A DNA stretch of 64,000 nt from Hofstenia miamia (taxonomy: Eukaryota; Xenacoelomorpha; Acoela). Both the position numbers and the translations under genes were made by a program. Within the stretch, counting starts at the first letter, position 1. The number at the start of each line of letters is the position of its first letter. Where the stretch lies: assembly GCA_004352715.1 (NCBI GenBank), contig SCFE01000051.1:344305-408304 (forward strand), written 5' to 3'. Below the pieces are notes generated by a model, which saw nothing but the letters and a program-made list of their open reading frames with translations, did no database searches and had not been told where the DNA came from. This document shows positions 23,278 through 35,748 of the stretch, piece after piece.

Positions 23278-24224
23278 TATATATGGAAGCATGTCCCACC
23301 AATAAACAGTGTTTAATATTTATTCTTTCATTAACTACTATTGGCGTCACTGAAAACTTTGGATTATAATCTGTACTGTATGCTTGGAGAAATAATAATC
23401 TATTTGAATCATTTTGTAAAACGGGCTCTTTATGGTCCGGTATTGTTTGCTTGAAGCTGAGTGAGGAAAAAAGGTCGGGGTTTTAAAATTAGACCCGACC
23501 CGACCCATACAAATTAGTTAGCATTCTGACCCAACTCAACCAAGACATGATGTTGGCAATTAATTTTCATTACATACTTCGTTGAGGTTAAGAAAAATGA
23601 GTTTCTCAACAGTTTTGAATTACATTCTATTTCCTTGTTTTGTATTGGCGAGGCTGTTATGACGCTCAATTTCGGATTATCTAATAACAAACACATTTCC
23701 GGCTATTGTAGCAAGTTTCATGTAAAAAATATACTCTATTTATTTTCAATTATTTATTTAAAAGCCCTGCATATTTTTCTATTCCAATTCACAGGTGCAC
23801 TCCATTTTTCAGTATTATTGTAAGTACTAAGGCTTACATTTTCTGCTTAAATATGCATGAGACATACTTTTTATTAAGAGTGGCATGACCTTACCGGACC
23901 AACCCAATTAGAATTTTAGCATATGCGACCCTAACTGACCTAGTTAAGTATAACCCGCCCAGTATGCAACTGTGCTAAAGATACTCATTCTTCTAATAGC
24001 TTGCAGTATTCAAGCATATAGAAACATAATCCAGCACTAATGACATGTAGATAAACTTACAATAAAACATTTTCATATGTTATTGCAATTTCACTCTATT
24101 CTTACAACATGAGCATCAACTTTGGAAAAATTTTTGCTAGCACTCACTTCACATCTTCCCTTTGATCGATTTGCGCTATTTTCATGTCTGATCAGGTGTA
24201 TTTCCTTAATATATAGTAATATAT

Positions 24225-24411
24225 TGTAGCATCGCTAGGGTGACCGGAGTGCACTGAGCAGTAGAACAAGACTAACTATTTCTCTAATTACAACTGCGTT
24301 CATTCCTTATATACAATAATTCACGATAATATTTACAAATAACTAGTTAAACTAGCAGTACACGAAAACAGCGGACTGGCCGATACCAATAACCCGGTAC
24401 CTGCCGCCACA
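24225..24411 (-). mobile_element. Solo LTR, 187 bp (copy B)
   Basis: Counterpart of the 13184-13370 solo LTR at offset 11041, with the same TG...CA ends and ATAT flanks. One substitution (TCTCTATTT to TCTCTAATT) lies inside it. Confidence 0.65.
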
Positions 24412-27400
24412 ATATTACAATAATCTCTGTGTTTCAGAAGAAACACAATTTAATTGAGAGTATAACACTAAAGTAACAACTATTGGAGAAAATTAATTTA
24501 ATTGCAAAATTGTGCTTTACGCAGTTTAGTATAAAACTAAGAACAATCAGCCTTTACTAAAAATAGGGTTTCCGTGTAAATTTCTAAAAGGATCGAGCAT
24601 CTAGATAAAATATTGCCAATATTTAAAAATATTGAGAGGAATTGTTTATACGTTACTTTTGAATTAAAATGGCCAAGTATCAATGACATTTTAACTAATT
24701 ACAAATTCACAATGTAACTCATGAAAATGTTCAGAAATATGGTGGGATAGGGACACATGCAAGAATAGTAAAATGCCACTGTAGGTCAGTAACCACTGAC
24801 CTGTAAAACTAACTAGAGCAAGATATTTATTATAGAACTCATTTTATTCAACCATCCCAGTATTCAACAATCAAATCGAATTTAATCAGTGATTAACGCG
24901 AACCTAAAATACCTACAATTCCGGTAGTGAAATAGGGTTTAGCATGAATCTTGAATGAGATACTCTGGCACAAAATTAAAAATTGTAATTAGATGTGATT
25001 AACTGTTTGAATAAAAAATTGTCGTATGAAAATTAAATATATTTTTTTATTCCATTAAAAAGCATACGCTGGAGTTACAAATTTGACTAAAATTGATTTC
25101 CTATCATTTCAGTCAGCTTCAGAAACGAGTTTTTATATAAATACAGTTGATTGTCTCAATTTGAGTTCTCGAATGTGAAAGTATTGCTTTTAATTTTATT
25201 AGCTAAACACGTGATTGGCAGAAAGAGACGTTGCTTCCGCATTTAATAATAGAAATAAAACTTCTGCCATTTTAAATAGATGTTGTAAAAATGGCATAAC
25301 TAATTAAAAGTGTCGTGCGGAGACATTAGAAATTGTCAATGAAATTGAGATGTTGAAAGGAAGTTTTAACAATTAGTTACCTGTGTATAAAAAATTCAAT
25401 TTTCTAAAATTGTAAAAGACAGAAGAACTTTTTTGCCTTTAAAATTATTCAAAGCTTGGAAAAAGAATATGATGACCAAATGTTTAATATTTTTCAATTT
25501 TCCAACAGTTTTTTTGGAATAATTTTGAAAATATATTATATGTTTGAAGTATGTGAAAATATAAACTTTTCTTTAAACATTCAAGTTCTTGCCATAGCTA
25601 GTGTTCAGATAATGAAGCGATTTAATGCTCATCATAACAACGACTATAGCTTCAACTATTAAATTTTCTGTAAATATACCATCTAAGTTCTGCCGAAAAT
25701 CGCCATGCCATATGCGACCGGTTGCGCATTAATGCTAATCATGAGGAGAAACAAATCTCTTTTATGTTTGACTTTCAGATTTTAAATCTCTTTCTTAGTT
25801 GATGAGATATGAGCCTTAAAACTTTGCATAGACACTCATACAGATTGTAGAAATGCTTGGAATACTTGGGATTAAGGCATTATAGGTTTATTCTACGTTT
25901 TAAATGTGGGAATATTTGCAAATGTAATATTTTTATTTCTTTAAGTTCTATAAAACTATTCATTGTTAACCCTTGAATCAATATACCATTTTGCCGTATA
26001 TAACTGGGCGTGAATTTAGTAATGAAAATTAGGTTCGGGAATGGGTACGCTACTTATGGATATTGGATGAGTACCGGTACCACAGTTGCCAGTACTGCAG
26101 GGTTACCGTTGATCTCGATCTAGATATGCATCGATCCAATCTCTGGATGTCTGCTGGATAATGATCAGAAAATTGATTTTATAGATATCCATGAATCATT
26201 ATGGATCAAAAAATAAAGACTAATAGACAAAAATTTACAATAAGTTTAAGTAAAATAGCTTAAAGCAAACAGTGAAAATATACCCAACAGAATTTTTTGT
26301 CCAAATCTGACAAAACTATAAATATGTAGCAACTACATAACACCTTGAAAGCTAATTACAAATTTGGTATAATAATCAAATTATTAGAAGTTAATTAAAA
26401 CTTGAGATAAATGTGTAATTTTGTGTCATGTGTTCTGAATTTTTTGTCGTGGGGATTTTCCTGATGAACATGGATCGTGCATGGATTGATTCATGCGAAT
26501 TTTTGTGGATTGGATTGAATGTGAAACGGAAAATATTCGAAATCAACTTTCATCCGATTTATAGCAAAAATTTTCATTTTCTCTTCATTATGTTATTTTG
26601 GTTTCCATTAGTTTAGGATTTGAACTTGTATGTTTCCAAAATTTGCATGTAGGATCGATTCTCAAAATGATTTGATAGAACAGGCCTGTGCCTAGTTCAC
26701 CGATAAAAGACACCCGGGCAACTGTGATTATCATCGCATCGAGTTGACATTCAAATTCATTCGGTAAGTGACAGATCTTCTACACTTGCAATACTTATAT
26801 ATAATCCTGGATAATGCAACAAAAATTCTTGCTAGCTCAAAAAAATTTTGATTCAAATGAAAAGAAATTGTAGAACTTGAACCATCAGTGAGGGAAAATG
26901 TAATTCGTTATTCAGATTGGCTGTTACCCATAGGTTATCATAGTTTTTTCCATGTCTTACATGATGGGTCTCAAAAAAGTTTTCTTTTCAGTTTTATCAC
27001 TCTTTATAATATATAGCTTAACGAAAATCTACAACTAATTGCGATTCTTAGTCTAATACACTTTGTTGTAAATTGCATTTTATGAACAATGGATTTTACT
27101 AACTTTTACGAAACTTTTCGAGCATTTTGGGTAAATTTGTCCTGAACTTAGGATATCAGTGTACCTCATAAAATCATGTTGCAACAAGTCCTGCTAACCA
27201 CTAGTTAATAAAATTTGGCTTGACCTGGAACATTTTTAGCCATTAGCGTATAAGTCACATTTTTATGTAAAACTTACATTTTTTTGTGTTTATCATAGAA
27301 AAATGTTTTTCAAATTTAATCGGAGTTCCAAAGTGGCATCTATTCAATTTTAAAGTGCAATTAAATTAATGTTTTTTCTAATGCCATGATTTAGTGCTTG

Positions 27401-28209
27401 GGTGTCTATTGATGAGAAAGCAATTTAGGCAGCATGTATAAAAATGTCAACTAAATATGACACTTAATCAGTGAATTGCGGTCGTCCAAACATGCTTGTG
27501 TTCCACTCTACAAAATACATGCCCAAATTGTCCGCAAAATGCATTTTAAATATATTTTAGAAGCATACGAACAATCTTTTTTTTTCGAAAATTCAAGCCA
27601 AGTTTTTGTAGAGAGACCTTTCAAAGTTTGTTAAACGTTCGAAGTTTGCTTTTTTGTAAATGAAATTATGAATTCAAAAATCAAGCAATATTGCTAATAA
27701 AATATATGCAATTTCTATGAATTGAGTGAAAACAGACTGTAATGTAACAGATATTTTCAGAATAAATTTTTTTCCAACTTCAAAGAAAATTTTTGGTGTT
27801 TCATAGACAAAGTAAAAATTTTGCAAGTATTACATAATCTGAAGGAATGGTTAAATTTTGAAATTTCCGAATCAAAGACAGAAATCGAGATTGTATTATG
27901 CAATGGTTTGCTTCATATTATAAAAATTGATTTGGTTTGAGACACTTGATTTTGGTTGGATGTTAGAATGGACAATATTTAAAATGATGTTTCAACATTA
28001 AAACATTATGTATTTGATGTCAAGAAACAAGTTTGATTATTTCAGCATTTAATATTTTTATGTACTTTTTAAAATTTTGCAAATTTTGCAATAAAAATCT
28101 CAAAAAACGGTAAAGAAATCTGAGAAACAAGCACCAAAAAAGCTGCTGAAACTTTTTCAAATGAAAATGAAATCAAAACAACTACAGTTCAATCAATTTA
28201 TTTCTTAGC

Positions 28210-29815
28210 ATTTGCTAGTGATGAGTTGTGTGTCAGTGCTCGTGTTTTTCTTCGTCACCAGAAGTTTGTTGAGAGTATCTATGGATTAATCATGCTGAAT
28301 TCGGTCATTATTTCGTAGTGGAAGACATATATCAATCAAGGATTTGACATAACATTCAATCGTTATAACTGCATTCTCTAATGATCCATTCTCCAAAACA
28401 TCCCATTCAGTGGATTCAAGGTCTGAACTCAATTGATATATACTGTCAGGACAAGAGATGTGTTCATATCGAAATAGCTTTTTTGGATTTGCAAGAAATC
28501 GCAGAATTCACAATTATAACTTATTAGATCGTTCAAGGCAATTGATGGTAGCAATTTCAGCGTATATAGCCCACTGTCTGAAACGTAAGTCACATCAAGT
28601 TGAGAAACTTATGGATAAAGCATCGCTCACAAACCATGTTAGTCAAATCGACCCTCGCGAGATGTAATATTTTATATTTGCTTAAATCGCCAATTACAAT
28701 AACAAAGCTGTTTGAGTTTTCAGCAACAGTCATCTGAGCGATGCTCTCCCGCTGTAGACTCCTGCACTTGGGCCTAATATATAAATTTACAATGAGAACA
28801 CTACCGAATTGGGATTTGGGACGGCAGAAATACTTGGCGGCAATAGATGACTTGAGCTTCGATGTCAGGATGTCAGACGCTAAAAAATACCTTAGGCTTG
28901 TTTGGGCTCTGTCAGCAAACCTTCTCTGCTACTTTTCGTAAAGTTCCATCTGTCTCTATCCAACCTAAATAAGTTGAAACCATCAAGTTTGATTTCAGTG
29001 CCAGTACATGAAAAAGCAAAGATTCTTTACTCTTGTATAGCTAAGACTGAGATCTCTCCCTGTGCAGACATAAACTCACGTAGGAATTCAATTTCAGATT
29101 TAATGCGGTTCACATTATGAGAGATAACACTTGGTAAAGACATTTCTGATTATTTATCTTTCAGTAGTTAATTTATGTCGCAACTTCTCTGCCATCCTGA
29201 AGCAGTTCCAGATTCCGTATTGTAGGTATTTCACTTTTAACAACGCTGCATATCAGTTTGTACCTGAATTTCAATAGCCGTTTTTCAATCTCTCGATTTT
29301 CCATATTTAAAAACTTACTGACAAAACACAGGTACTACAAGATTTAAGATTGCTAGTGGTAGCCAGTACTTCACGCGCATCCTAGGCAGAATTGAGTGTT
29401 ACATTGATAGAGAGCTTATTTTGGTAATTTTACTTAAAAAAATTTCCAAGTCTCCTAATGACACAAATTTTAGAAACAGTATCATCTAAATTAGCAAGTA
29501 TACTTTTAATAGCATCTTCTTCCTTGCCAGACCAATTTGGACCATCCAACTCTGGAAGGAAAACAATTTTTGCCATTCGCATCATCATTACTTTGTCCAC
29601 ATTATTTCGGAGGTATTGACAGACTGTGAGACACTAGCACTAGTTGCATACTCTCCAATTTCTAGGACAAAATCGTCACATCATTATTTCTCATCATTTC
29701 GGGTCCCAAAGTTTATGAAAGGACTACAATATTGGCTTTCTCGCATTTCTCCACTCAATCGTTACAAAAAGTCAGAACTTTGTCCCCATACTTCTCCAAA
29801 AATCGTACACTAGAC
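28210..29815 (-). pseudogene. LINE ORF1 end plus endonuclease remnant (copy B)
   Basis: Same element as 18580-19762 but extending further upstream because no gap intervenes. Additional ORF1-like pieces on the minus strand include LDGPNWSGKEEDAIKSILA (about 29550), DDTVSKICVIRRLGNFFK and ATTSNLKS. They end near NREIEKRLLKFRYKLI. The R-LG, A--NLK and E-EKRL pattern resembles the RNA-binding ORF1 of non-LTR elements. The endonuclease part (29147 leftwards) is as in copy A. Stops interrupt all parts. Confidence 0.6.
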
Positions 29816-30756
29816 GAATCAAGCCAGCACATGTATTAAGATGAAAAACCACAGTGTATGATGTACATTTAAATACACTTTATTTTCAATTACCATGAGC
29901 GTTCAACAAAAGCCTATCGTACTGTAAGAACTTTATAAGATTTATGATACCCTGATTACTGGTGCTTGCAAAGCTTTCGACACAAGTTGAGATAGAATTG
30001 GGAAATTTATGGAATGTCGTTTCTCCACATCACAAATAGCTCGGCTTGATGTTTTGTGAAAAGGCTCAATACTTCTCAATTTCAAGTTTTATACCTTCAT
30101 TTTTTAATGGTATACCCACTGGTTGAGCACATTATTTATCATCTTGATCTGATTATTTCATCTCGCAATCATGTTTACAGTATTTAGCAAAATTCAAACG
30201 TACATGATAGCCCTCTGTTTACTAACACTAAACAAAATATTAGCTGCTTATGAAAAAAAATATCTTTTGATTTTTGATCAGTAAATGACTGCCAGAATTA
30301 TTGGCCTTCTTGGAAATTTCAAAACGACTGCAGCCGATAATTGCCAGTTTCATCTTTGCAATATCATCTTGGGTTTGACATAATATTATTTTATGAAAAT
30401 CAAATCTTTTCTACCATGGCCGACCATCATCTTTTCATGATGACTTAGACCATTTAACTAATTGATGCAACTGCATATAAAACATTACTTACAGATTTTT
30501 TTATGAAAAATTTTAAGAACCATCTTCACTGGTCTGAAACGGTGTGATTTCATCTTTAGAAAATAAGATCTGGGGTTTTAATGTTCTTTAATTGCATTCA
30601 TTAATCCGTTCTATGGAGATCCCCGCACAATCACAATGAAATATCGCAAACGTGATTGGATGCTGGATAGGATGATATCAATCAAAGTGTGATAACAAAT
30701 TAGAGTTTTGCGAGATGATCTCATTCCCGATATCTGCTCCTTCACTATAAATAAAA
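29816..30756. other. Segment seen only in copy B, no recognised gene
   Basis: AT-rich. A minus-strand stretch near 30330-30375 reads DDIAKMKLAIIGCSRFEISK but has no clear family. The counterpart in copy A would lie in the 418-N gap or has been replaced there by the longer LINE. Confidence 0.4.
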
Positions 30757-31700
30757 AATTAATTCACACATTAATACTTTAATTATGGAAACATACTATA
30801 TACTGACATAAATCAACAACTTTTGACTAAAATCAATGTACAAATAAATTGTGCTATAAAATAGCAGTTAATCATTTACATAACAAGAATGCAGAAATAA
30901 AAAAATTAACAAAAACTTTTCTAAATCCACAATGTATAATTTATAAAAATGTGTTAACTACTTTCTTTAAAATATTTAATAATAATATTGTCCCCTATAA
31001 CAAATCTAATGTTTTATCCTCCAAAATATTGTTTAGACATAATTTTAGAATACTAAAAATTAAACCTCTTAAATATAACAAGAAAATAATGAAAAATTCA
31101 TTTCTCAATACATCAATAAATATATGGAATAATTTACCAAAATCTATAAAACAAATCAATAAAATACGAGTATTCAAAGACAAAATAAACACTTCCATAG
31201 TTATACAAAGGAAAGACTTGAATACAAATGACGAAGTTTTAAATTTTATAATATTGTCTATTCAATTGATTGCATATAAATTCGCCATAGTCCAGGCCAT
31301 TAGCTATAATTGCCTTTGTAAATATTCATTTGTGTGCGTGTATATTTGTTTTTGTACTTGTGTAGTTTTTTTTGACGCTATTTAGAGTTGTAAACAGTAT
31401 TTTATATTGTACAAATCAACTCTAAATATAGACATTTCTTGTTCATCATCTTTAATTTCATCGCCACAATCACTGTTAATTTGATTATTCTCATTAATCA
31501 TTTCCAATTAATTGTGCACTGTTAGTTAATTAAATGTTTAATAAGTTCTTTCAAAATAATTGAGGTTCGAAGCTTCGACGTTATATTTGATGATACAACA
31601 AAAAATGTTTGGTAAATTTTTTATTAATTTTTACGACGTAAAGTAAAAAGCAAAGGCTAAATCTATGTTGCAAATCAACATTTTTCTCACTCTATGTGAG
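30757..31700 (+). mobile_element. LINE 3' end, 5'-truncated (copy B)
   Basis: Matches the post-RT part and 3' tail of the copy A LINE (from about 21313). The readable tail 30849-31196 includes NHLHNKNAEIKKLTK and WNNLPKSIKQINKIR. It differs from copy A by small indels (an added AAT near 30980, a missing 4-base piece near 31186) and several substitutions over about 440 bp, whereas the following 500 bp look identical. Confidence 0.75.
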
Positions 31701-31702
31701 TA

Positions 31703-31966
31703 TCAATATATATATATATATATATATATATGTCTTTTGGTCTCATCTATGTATGATACATCACACTCATCACATTGATATTTGTATACAACTGATGATT
31801 CCAAAGATAATAGAAGTACGTCTTTATTTTTTAAAATGTTTGATGTTTTCAAAGACGTTAGCGTTGGTATAATTTTTATATTACATTCTTTCAATTTTGC
31901 GTTTACATGTAGATGTTTTAATTTCATTTTAAGATACATAAAATTTCTTTCTGCCATCAACATCAA
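31703..31966 (-). pseudogene. GIY-YIG endonuclease fragment, Penelope-like element
   Basis: The minus-strand frame from 31966 reads KLKECNIKIIPTLTSLKTS, ILKNKDVLLLSLESSVVYKY, QCDECDVSYIDETKRH. This matches the entry of the GIY-YIG domain in Penelope-like retroelements (VVYK--C--C---Y-G-T-R). The second half-motif, normally YIG, is YID. Immediately after, the frame runs into the TA microsatellite 31706-31731 and the catalytic remainder is absent. No reverse transcriptase is visible upstream (towards 32160). It is a short dead fragment. Confidence 0.65.
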
Positions 31967-32157
31967 AAGAAAAAAGAAAACTTTAAAATTATAATGAAAA
32001 CAAAATTTACAAAAATAGGAGAAGCAATTACCATCAATGCAACAACAGATAAAAGTAAACTATTAAATAAACAGAAAGTACTTAACATCTTCAAGTAATT
32101 CTAATATAATGCATCTTAATATTAAACTTAACTTTTTAAAATATCACCACCATTTTA

Positions 32158-32190
32158 CTGACGAAGATAGAAGATCTATCGAAACCGGTC
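32158..32190 (+). ncRNA. Hammerhead-ribozyme-like motif
   Basis: CTGACGA (32158-32164) is followed by one unpaired A, a 5-bp stem GATAG/CTATC with loop AAGAT (32166-32180), then GAAA (32181-32184) and the palindrome ACCGGT ending in GTC (32184-32190). This fits the CUGANGA-stem II-GAAA-short stem III-UH order of type I hammerheads known from Penelope-like elements. Stem I pairing (ATTTTA against AAATATAG) is poor. The GIY-YIG fragment nearby is on the opposite strand. It may be a decayed ribozyme or a chance match. Confidence 0.35.
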
Positions 32191-32250
32191 AAATATAGTG
32201 TTAAATTTTATTTTAATTTCAAATATGATAAGTCTCATAATAATTAGTTT

Positions 32251-32276
32251 CATATATATATATATATATATATATA
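32251..32276. repeat. (TA)n microsatellite
   Basis: Perfect TA run just downstream of the hammerhead-like motif. With the run at 31706-31731 it brackets the Penelope-like remnant. Confidence 0.9.
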
Positions 32277-32708
32277 TCATTTGCTGATTTAAAGGTGTAT
32301 TATTGATGAATTTGTGGCAATTAGTCTAATCATGGTCGCATTAATTAGAAATATTTTGCAATTTTCGCTTGCCACAAGTGTTAATTTTTTGTTGCAAAAT
32401 TAATTTATAATTAGTAGATTAAAGCAAAATATTTCCAAGGAATTTCCATTAAGTAATTAAAACGTCTATGTTACTTTTGTTATGAAATTGTGAAGACAAT
32501 TATTTCCAAAATGTTGTTACCTAGAATTCAAATTGTTCGGAAACAATTGAAAAAAGCATAATTGTGTTTGTAATTTCCGCCACTAAAAAATGTAGACAGT
32601 GTTTTGAGGCAACAAATTTAAAATATTTAGTCTATATTAAGTTGTCCACTTTCAAATATCATTAGTGCCAAAGTGAATTATAATTATCGTAATATTGACA
32701 CACAATCT

Positions 32709-32967
32709 CAGTAAACATAGAACTGTTGTAACGACGTCGCTGAACGACATAATAACGGCACTAAAACGACATTACAAAACAACGTCTTTTCACAATAAAC
32801 GACAAACTATCAATAAAAATGCAGTTTAAAATTATTCCTATTTTTAAATATTTGGAATTATACACCGCCACTAATCCGCACTATAAACGCCACTCAAAAA
32901 ATTTAACTCCTATTAAACGCCAATGCACCACAAAAACGACGTCGTTACAACAGTTCTATGTTTACTG
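32709..32967. mobile_element. MITE with perfect 31-bp terminal inverted repeats
   Basis: The left end begins CAGTAAACATAGAACTGTTG and continues to a palindromic ACGACGTCG block. The right end (32937-32967) is its exact reverse complement over 31 bases. The interior (about 200 bp) has no ORF but repeats ACGAC or ACGCC at short intervals on both sides. Outside the 31 bases, CTCAG against CCCAG may extend the TIR. I could not define a target-site duplication, so the superfamily is open. Confidence 0.75.
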
Positions 32968-34190
32968 GGATATTACAATAACCTCAATAGTTGATTTCAA
33001 AGAGAATAAATGTCTTTCATTCATACCTCCATTAAGTTGTTTTTTATCAGTCCATATTTTTATTCGATGTTGATATTAGAGTAAAAAAATCGGATGGATG
33101 TTTTCTAAGACTTAACATTTTAGTATAGATATTTTTTATTTTTGTTTCAGATATTCTAGCTTGTTTAGAAATATGTAAATCTATAATAGAACATGTTACG
33201 TTTACTGTTATTGACTGCAGCTGAAGAAGTAGATTCGGTGACTTTCAAAACTAAAACTTTTAATTCTAAACAAATAAATTTGCATGAATACTATGTAATG
33301 CAGTGCATTTGAAAGTGCGATTCAAGCATTTACTAAAATGACAGTTAATTGTACTTCACGCTTGTAAGTAATTCTTTTTGTTGACCTTGTTCAAGTTTCA
33401 CCTTTATCTTTAAGCATAAGTATAAAAAATGCTCCAAGACTAATTTAAAAGTTAATGTTTCACCATACTTGAATATATTTTTACAGCAAAGTAACTACTA
33501 TTATTAAAATAGATGATCTTGATAATTTCTCATCGTATGACATTCCCATTTAATAATTATGAGATGACGTCATAATTAAGTTCAAATATACCGTGAAACT
33601 TTCTAGTTAAAAGTATTCTTTAACTGCTAATTTCAGCTTTAGCAAATTTTATTAGACGTTAGCGATTGGTTATAATGCCATGTTTACATCAAATGAAATT
33701 TGCTGTTATTACATATGCAATATTACATTAAGTATTGACATAGTCTAATGAAATAGACTAAGTACACTCAGTTTGCTTTTTCTTGTTGCTAAATGTATGG
33801 CATTTTCCATTAACTAGGATATACTTTCAAGTATTATTGCAAGAACACCGAATTTTACAATACTTAATTTTTCACCTAAACTCCATTTACAGGTAGACAC
33901 AACTACTCTTTTCAAAGTCAATAATTATTCATTATTGATAACCCATTATTGCAATGATATTTCATATTTCTCTTTTGTGATTTGGTTATTGTTTTGGGGA
34001 ATCCTGTTCATATCAATGATGAACAGAGGCTGAATTTTTCTGCTATAGCCATGGAATGCCTAATCGGTCGATAATATCTCAAACTTTTTTGCCTCGAAAT
34101 ATTGATAATTAATTCCTGTAAATTAATTGGATGCCGATCTTAGTTTCTTAGCCGTTGCTAGCACAATAATAATAATATTCAATGACTTTT
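32968..34190. other. AT-rich spacer
   Basis: No exon, TIR or array recognised. Confidence 0.5.
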
Positions 34191-34194
34191 TTAG

Positions 34195-34364
34195 CCGCTG
34201 ATAAAACATTAAAAAACACTACAAAAATATTAGAACAAGTCAAGTTTTACGGCACGAAGTCAGTCACAGGGGATAAAGTAGGAGCAGATGGAAGAGTAGG
34301 TGAAGTTGGAGAAGGGCTCATCAAAAAGGAAGCCATTACCAAAATAACAAAACTGCAAAGTTGA
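34195..34364 (+). CDS. Exon-like terminal segment, protein not recognised
   Basis: After a pyrimidine-rich stretch ending TTTTTTAG (34194), the frame reads ADKTLKNTTKILEQVKFYG, then TKSVTGDKVGADGRVGEVGE and GLIKKEAITKITKLQS, and stops at 34362-34364. The composition is far less AT-rich than its flanks and codon use looks protein-like. It could be a last exon or a fragment of a retrocopy. No AATAAA is close behind. No function is assigned. Confidence 0.35.
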
Positions 34365-35740
34365 AACTTTATTATTTTTGCTGGTGCCTCACGTTAATAT
34401 TATGCAACTCTATATTATCATTTTTTAGTATTAAAAATGCCGCACTCTAAAATTATGTTCTACTTGCACGCCTGATTAGTGACAAAGATTTCTCTGAAAT
34501 TGGATCTCTTTTATCGAAGGCGTTTATAGTAGATAAAAGTGGGAGTCGCCCTTTCTTTATAAAGTGTTCTTCTTGAAATATGAGAGTAATAATATAAGAA
34601 CGTTTCATAATTGAAACTCAAAAGAATATTTGTGATGAGTGGTAGTTCAGAAAACATTCAATTGCATTAATTCTAACGACTAAACTTATTTTCAAAACTG
34701 AAATGTCAAAATCTTGGGTTTCTAAGTTTTGATTTAAAAGTAAATTGACCACTTCATCATGATAATGTGAAGGAAATTTAGAAAACGTTTAATGAATTTC
34801 CAAAAATTTTTAACATCGACATTTTCCTTCAAGATCATTCTTTCTGTCTAAGAAACTTATTTGCACGCATAGTACCTATTTTCTGGCAATAAAGTTTCGA
34901 TAATATATATTGATAGCCAAATTTTATATGTCATCAAACTATTAAAAAGATTTTTTTGCGCATAATGATAAGTTATTATAAAATATATTCGAATGCATTC
35001 CATATGAAAATCTAAGTCCATATGCTGTTTAAGACTCCTTCCCAGTTGACATATGTATAGAATTACCAAGGCCAAGGAAAGCTTGCTACCTGGATATATA
35101 CAATAGTGAATGTAACATTATGACAAAACAATTATTTTCTAATGAAAGTATGCTTCCTAATTAAAAAACGTGTTTGCCAGTGGGATGGCAGGAATGTTCA
35201 CCTAAAAAAATAAAAGTTATTGACTCATCAATAAAATCCTAATGCAACTTTTTTAAACCTGTCATAAAATAGTTCATTTCAATTTTTCAACCATAAATAC
35301 GAGTTTTTTGGCTTTGGAGGTAATTTTATCAAACTTGAGTTCAATTTACCCTAAGCAGCACAGTGGATCTTAAAAAATACAAATAATTTTCTCCAAGCAA
35401 AAAAATTTGAAAATTCTTTGATATCGACACATCTATGGGTAAATGTGTGTTATGGTGAAAATGTACTTCTGCCTGAAGATGGAAATATTCATTTTTTCAA
35501 TGAAAAATCCGATTTTTGCAAGGATTCGAATTGTTTTCATACCAAATATTGCAATAATAAAGCGGTCTAAAGTCCATGGCTAGAAAACTTAAGCTCAACA
35601 ATTCTGTTTCCTCTAAATAAACTACCCAAATTCGTTTCTGACAAGTTCTTTGTGCTTCTGAACGGGTTCTTTGAAAGACAACACAAATATTAGAAGTCGT
35701 CGTTAGTTCGTGAGTTATATGTGTTGAAAAATTATTTATA
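34365..35740. other. AT-rich spacer
   Basis: Short open stretches on the minus strand (34857-35075 and 35497-35748) have no recognisable motif. Nothing else is seen. Confidence 0.5.
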
Positions 35741-35748
35741 GAAATCAT

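Larger units (their letters stand above)
23278..31716 (+). repeat. 8.4-kb block, copy B of the large duplication
   Basis: Matches 12238-19762 as 23278-29392, with the 1410-bp segment present once, and matches 21313-22270 as 30757-31716. Between these, 29393-30756 has no visible counterpart in copy A. Sequence after 31716 is unique and continues the locus. Confidence 0.85.

Noticed and set aside
22218-23369. Long open frames of poly-IY or undefined residues around N gaps
   Set aside because: They are created by N runs and TA microsatellites, not coding sequence.
32700-32970. Possible Tc1-type TA duplication for the 31-bp-TIR MITE
   Set aside because: The flanks do not show TA on both sides.
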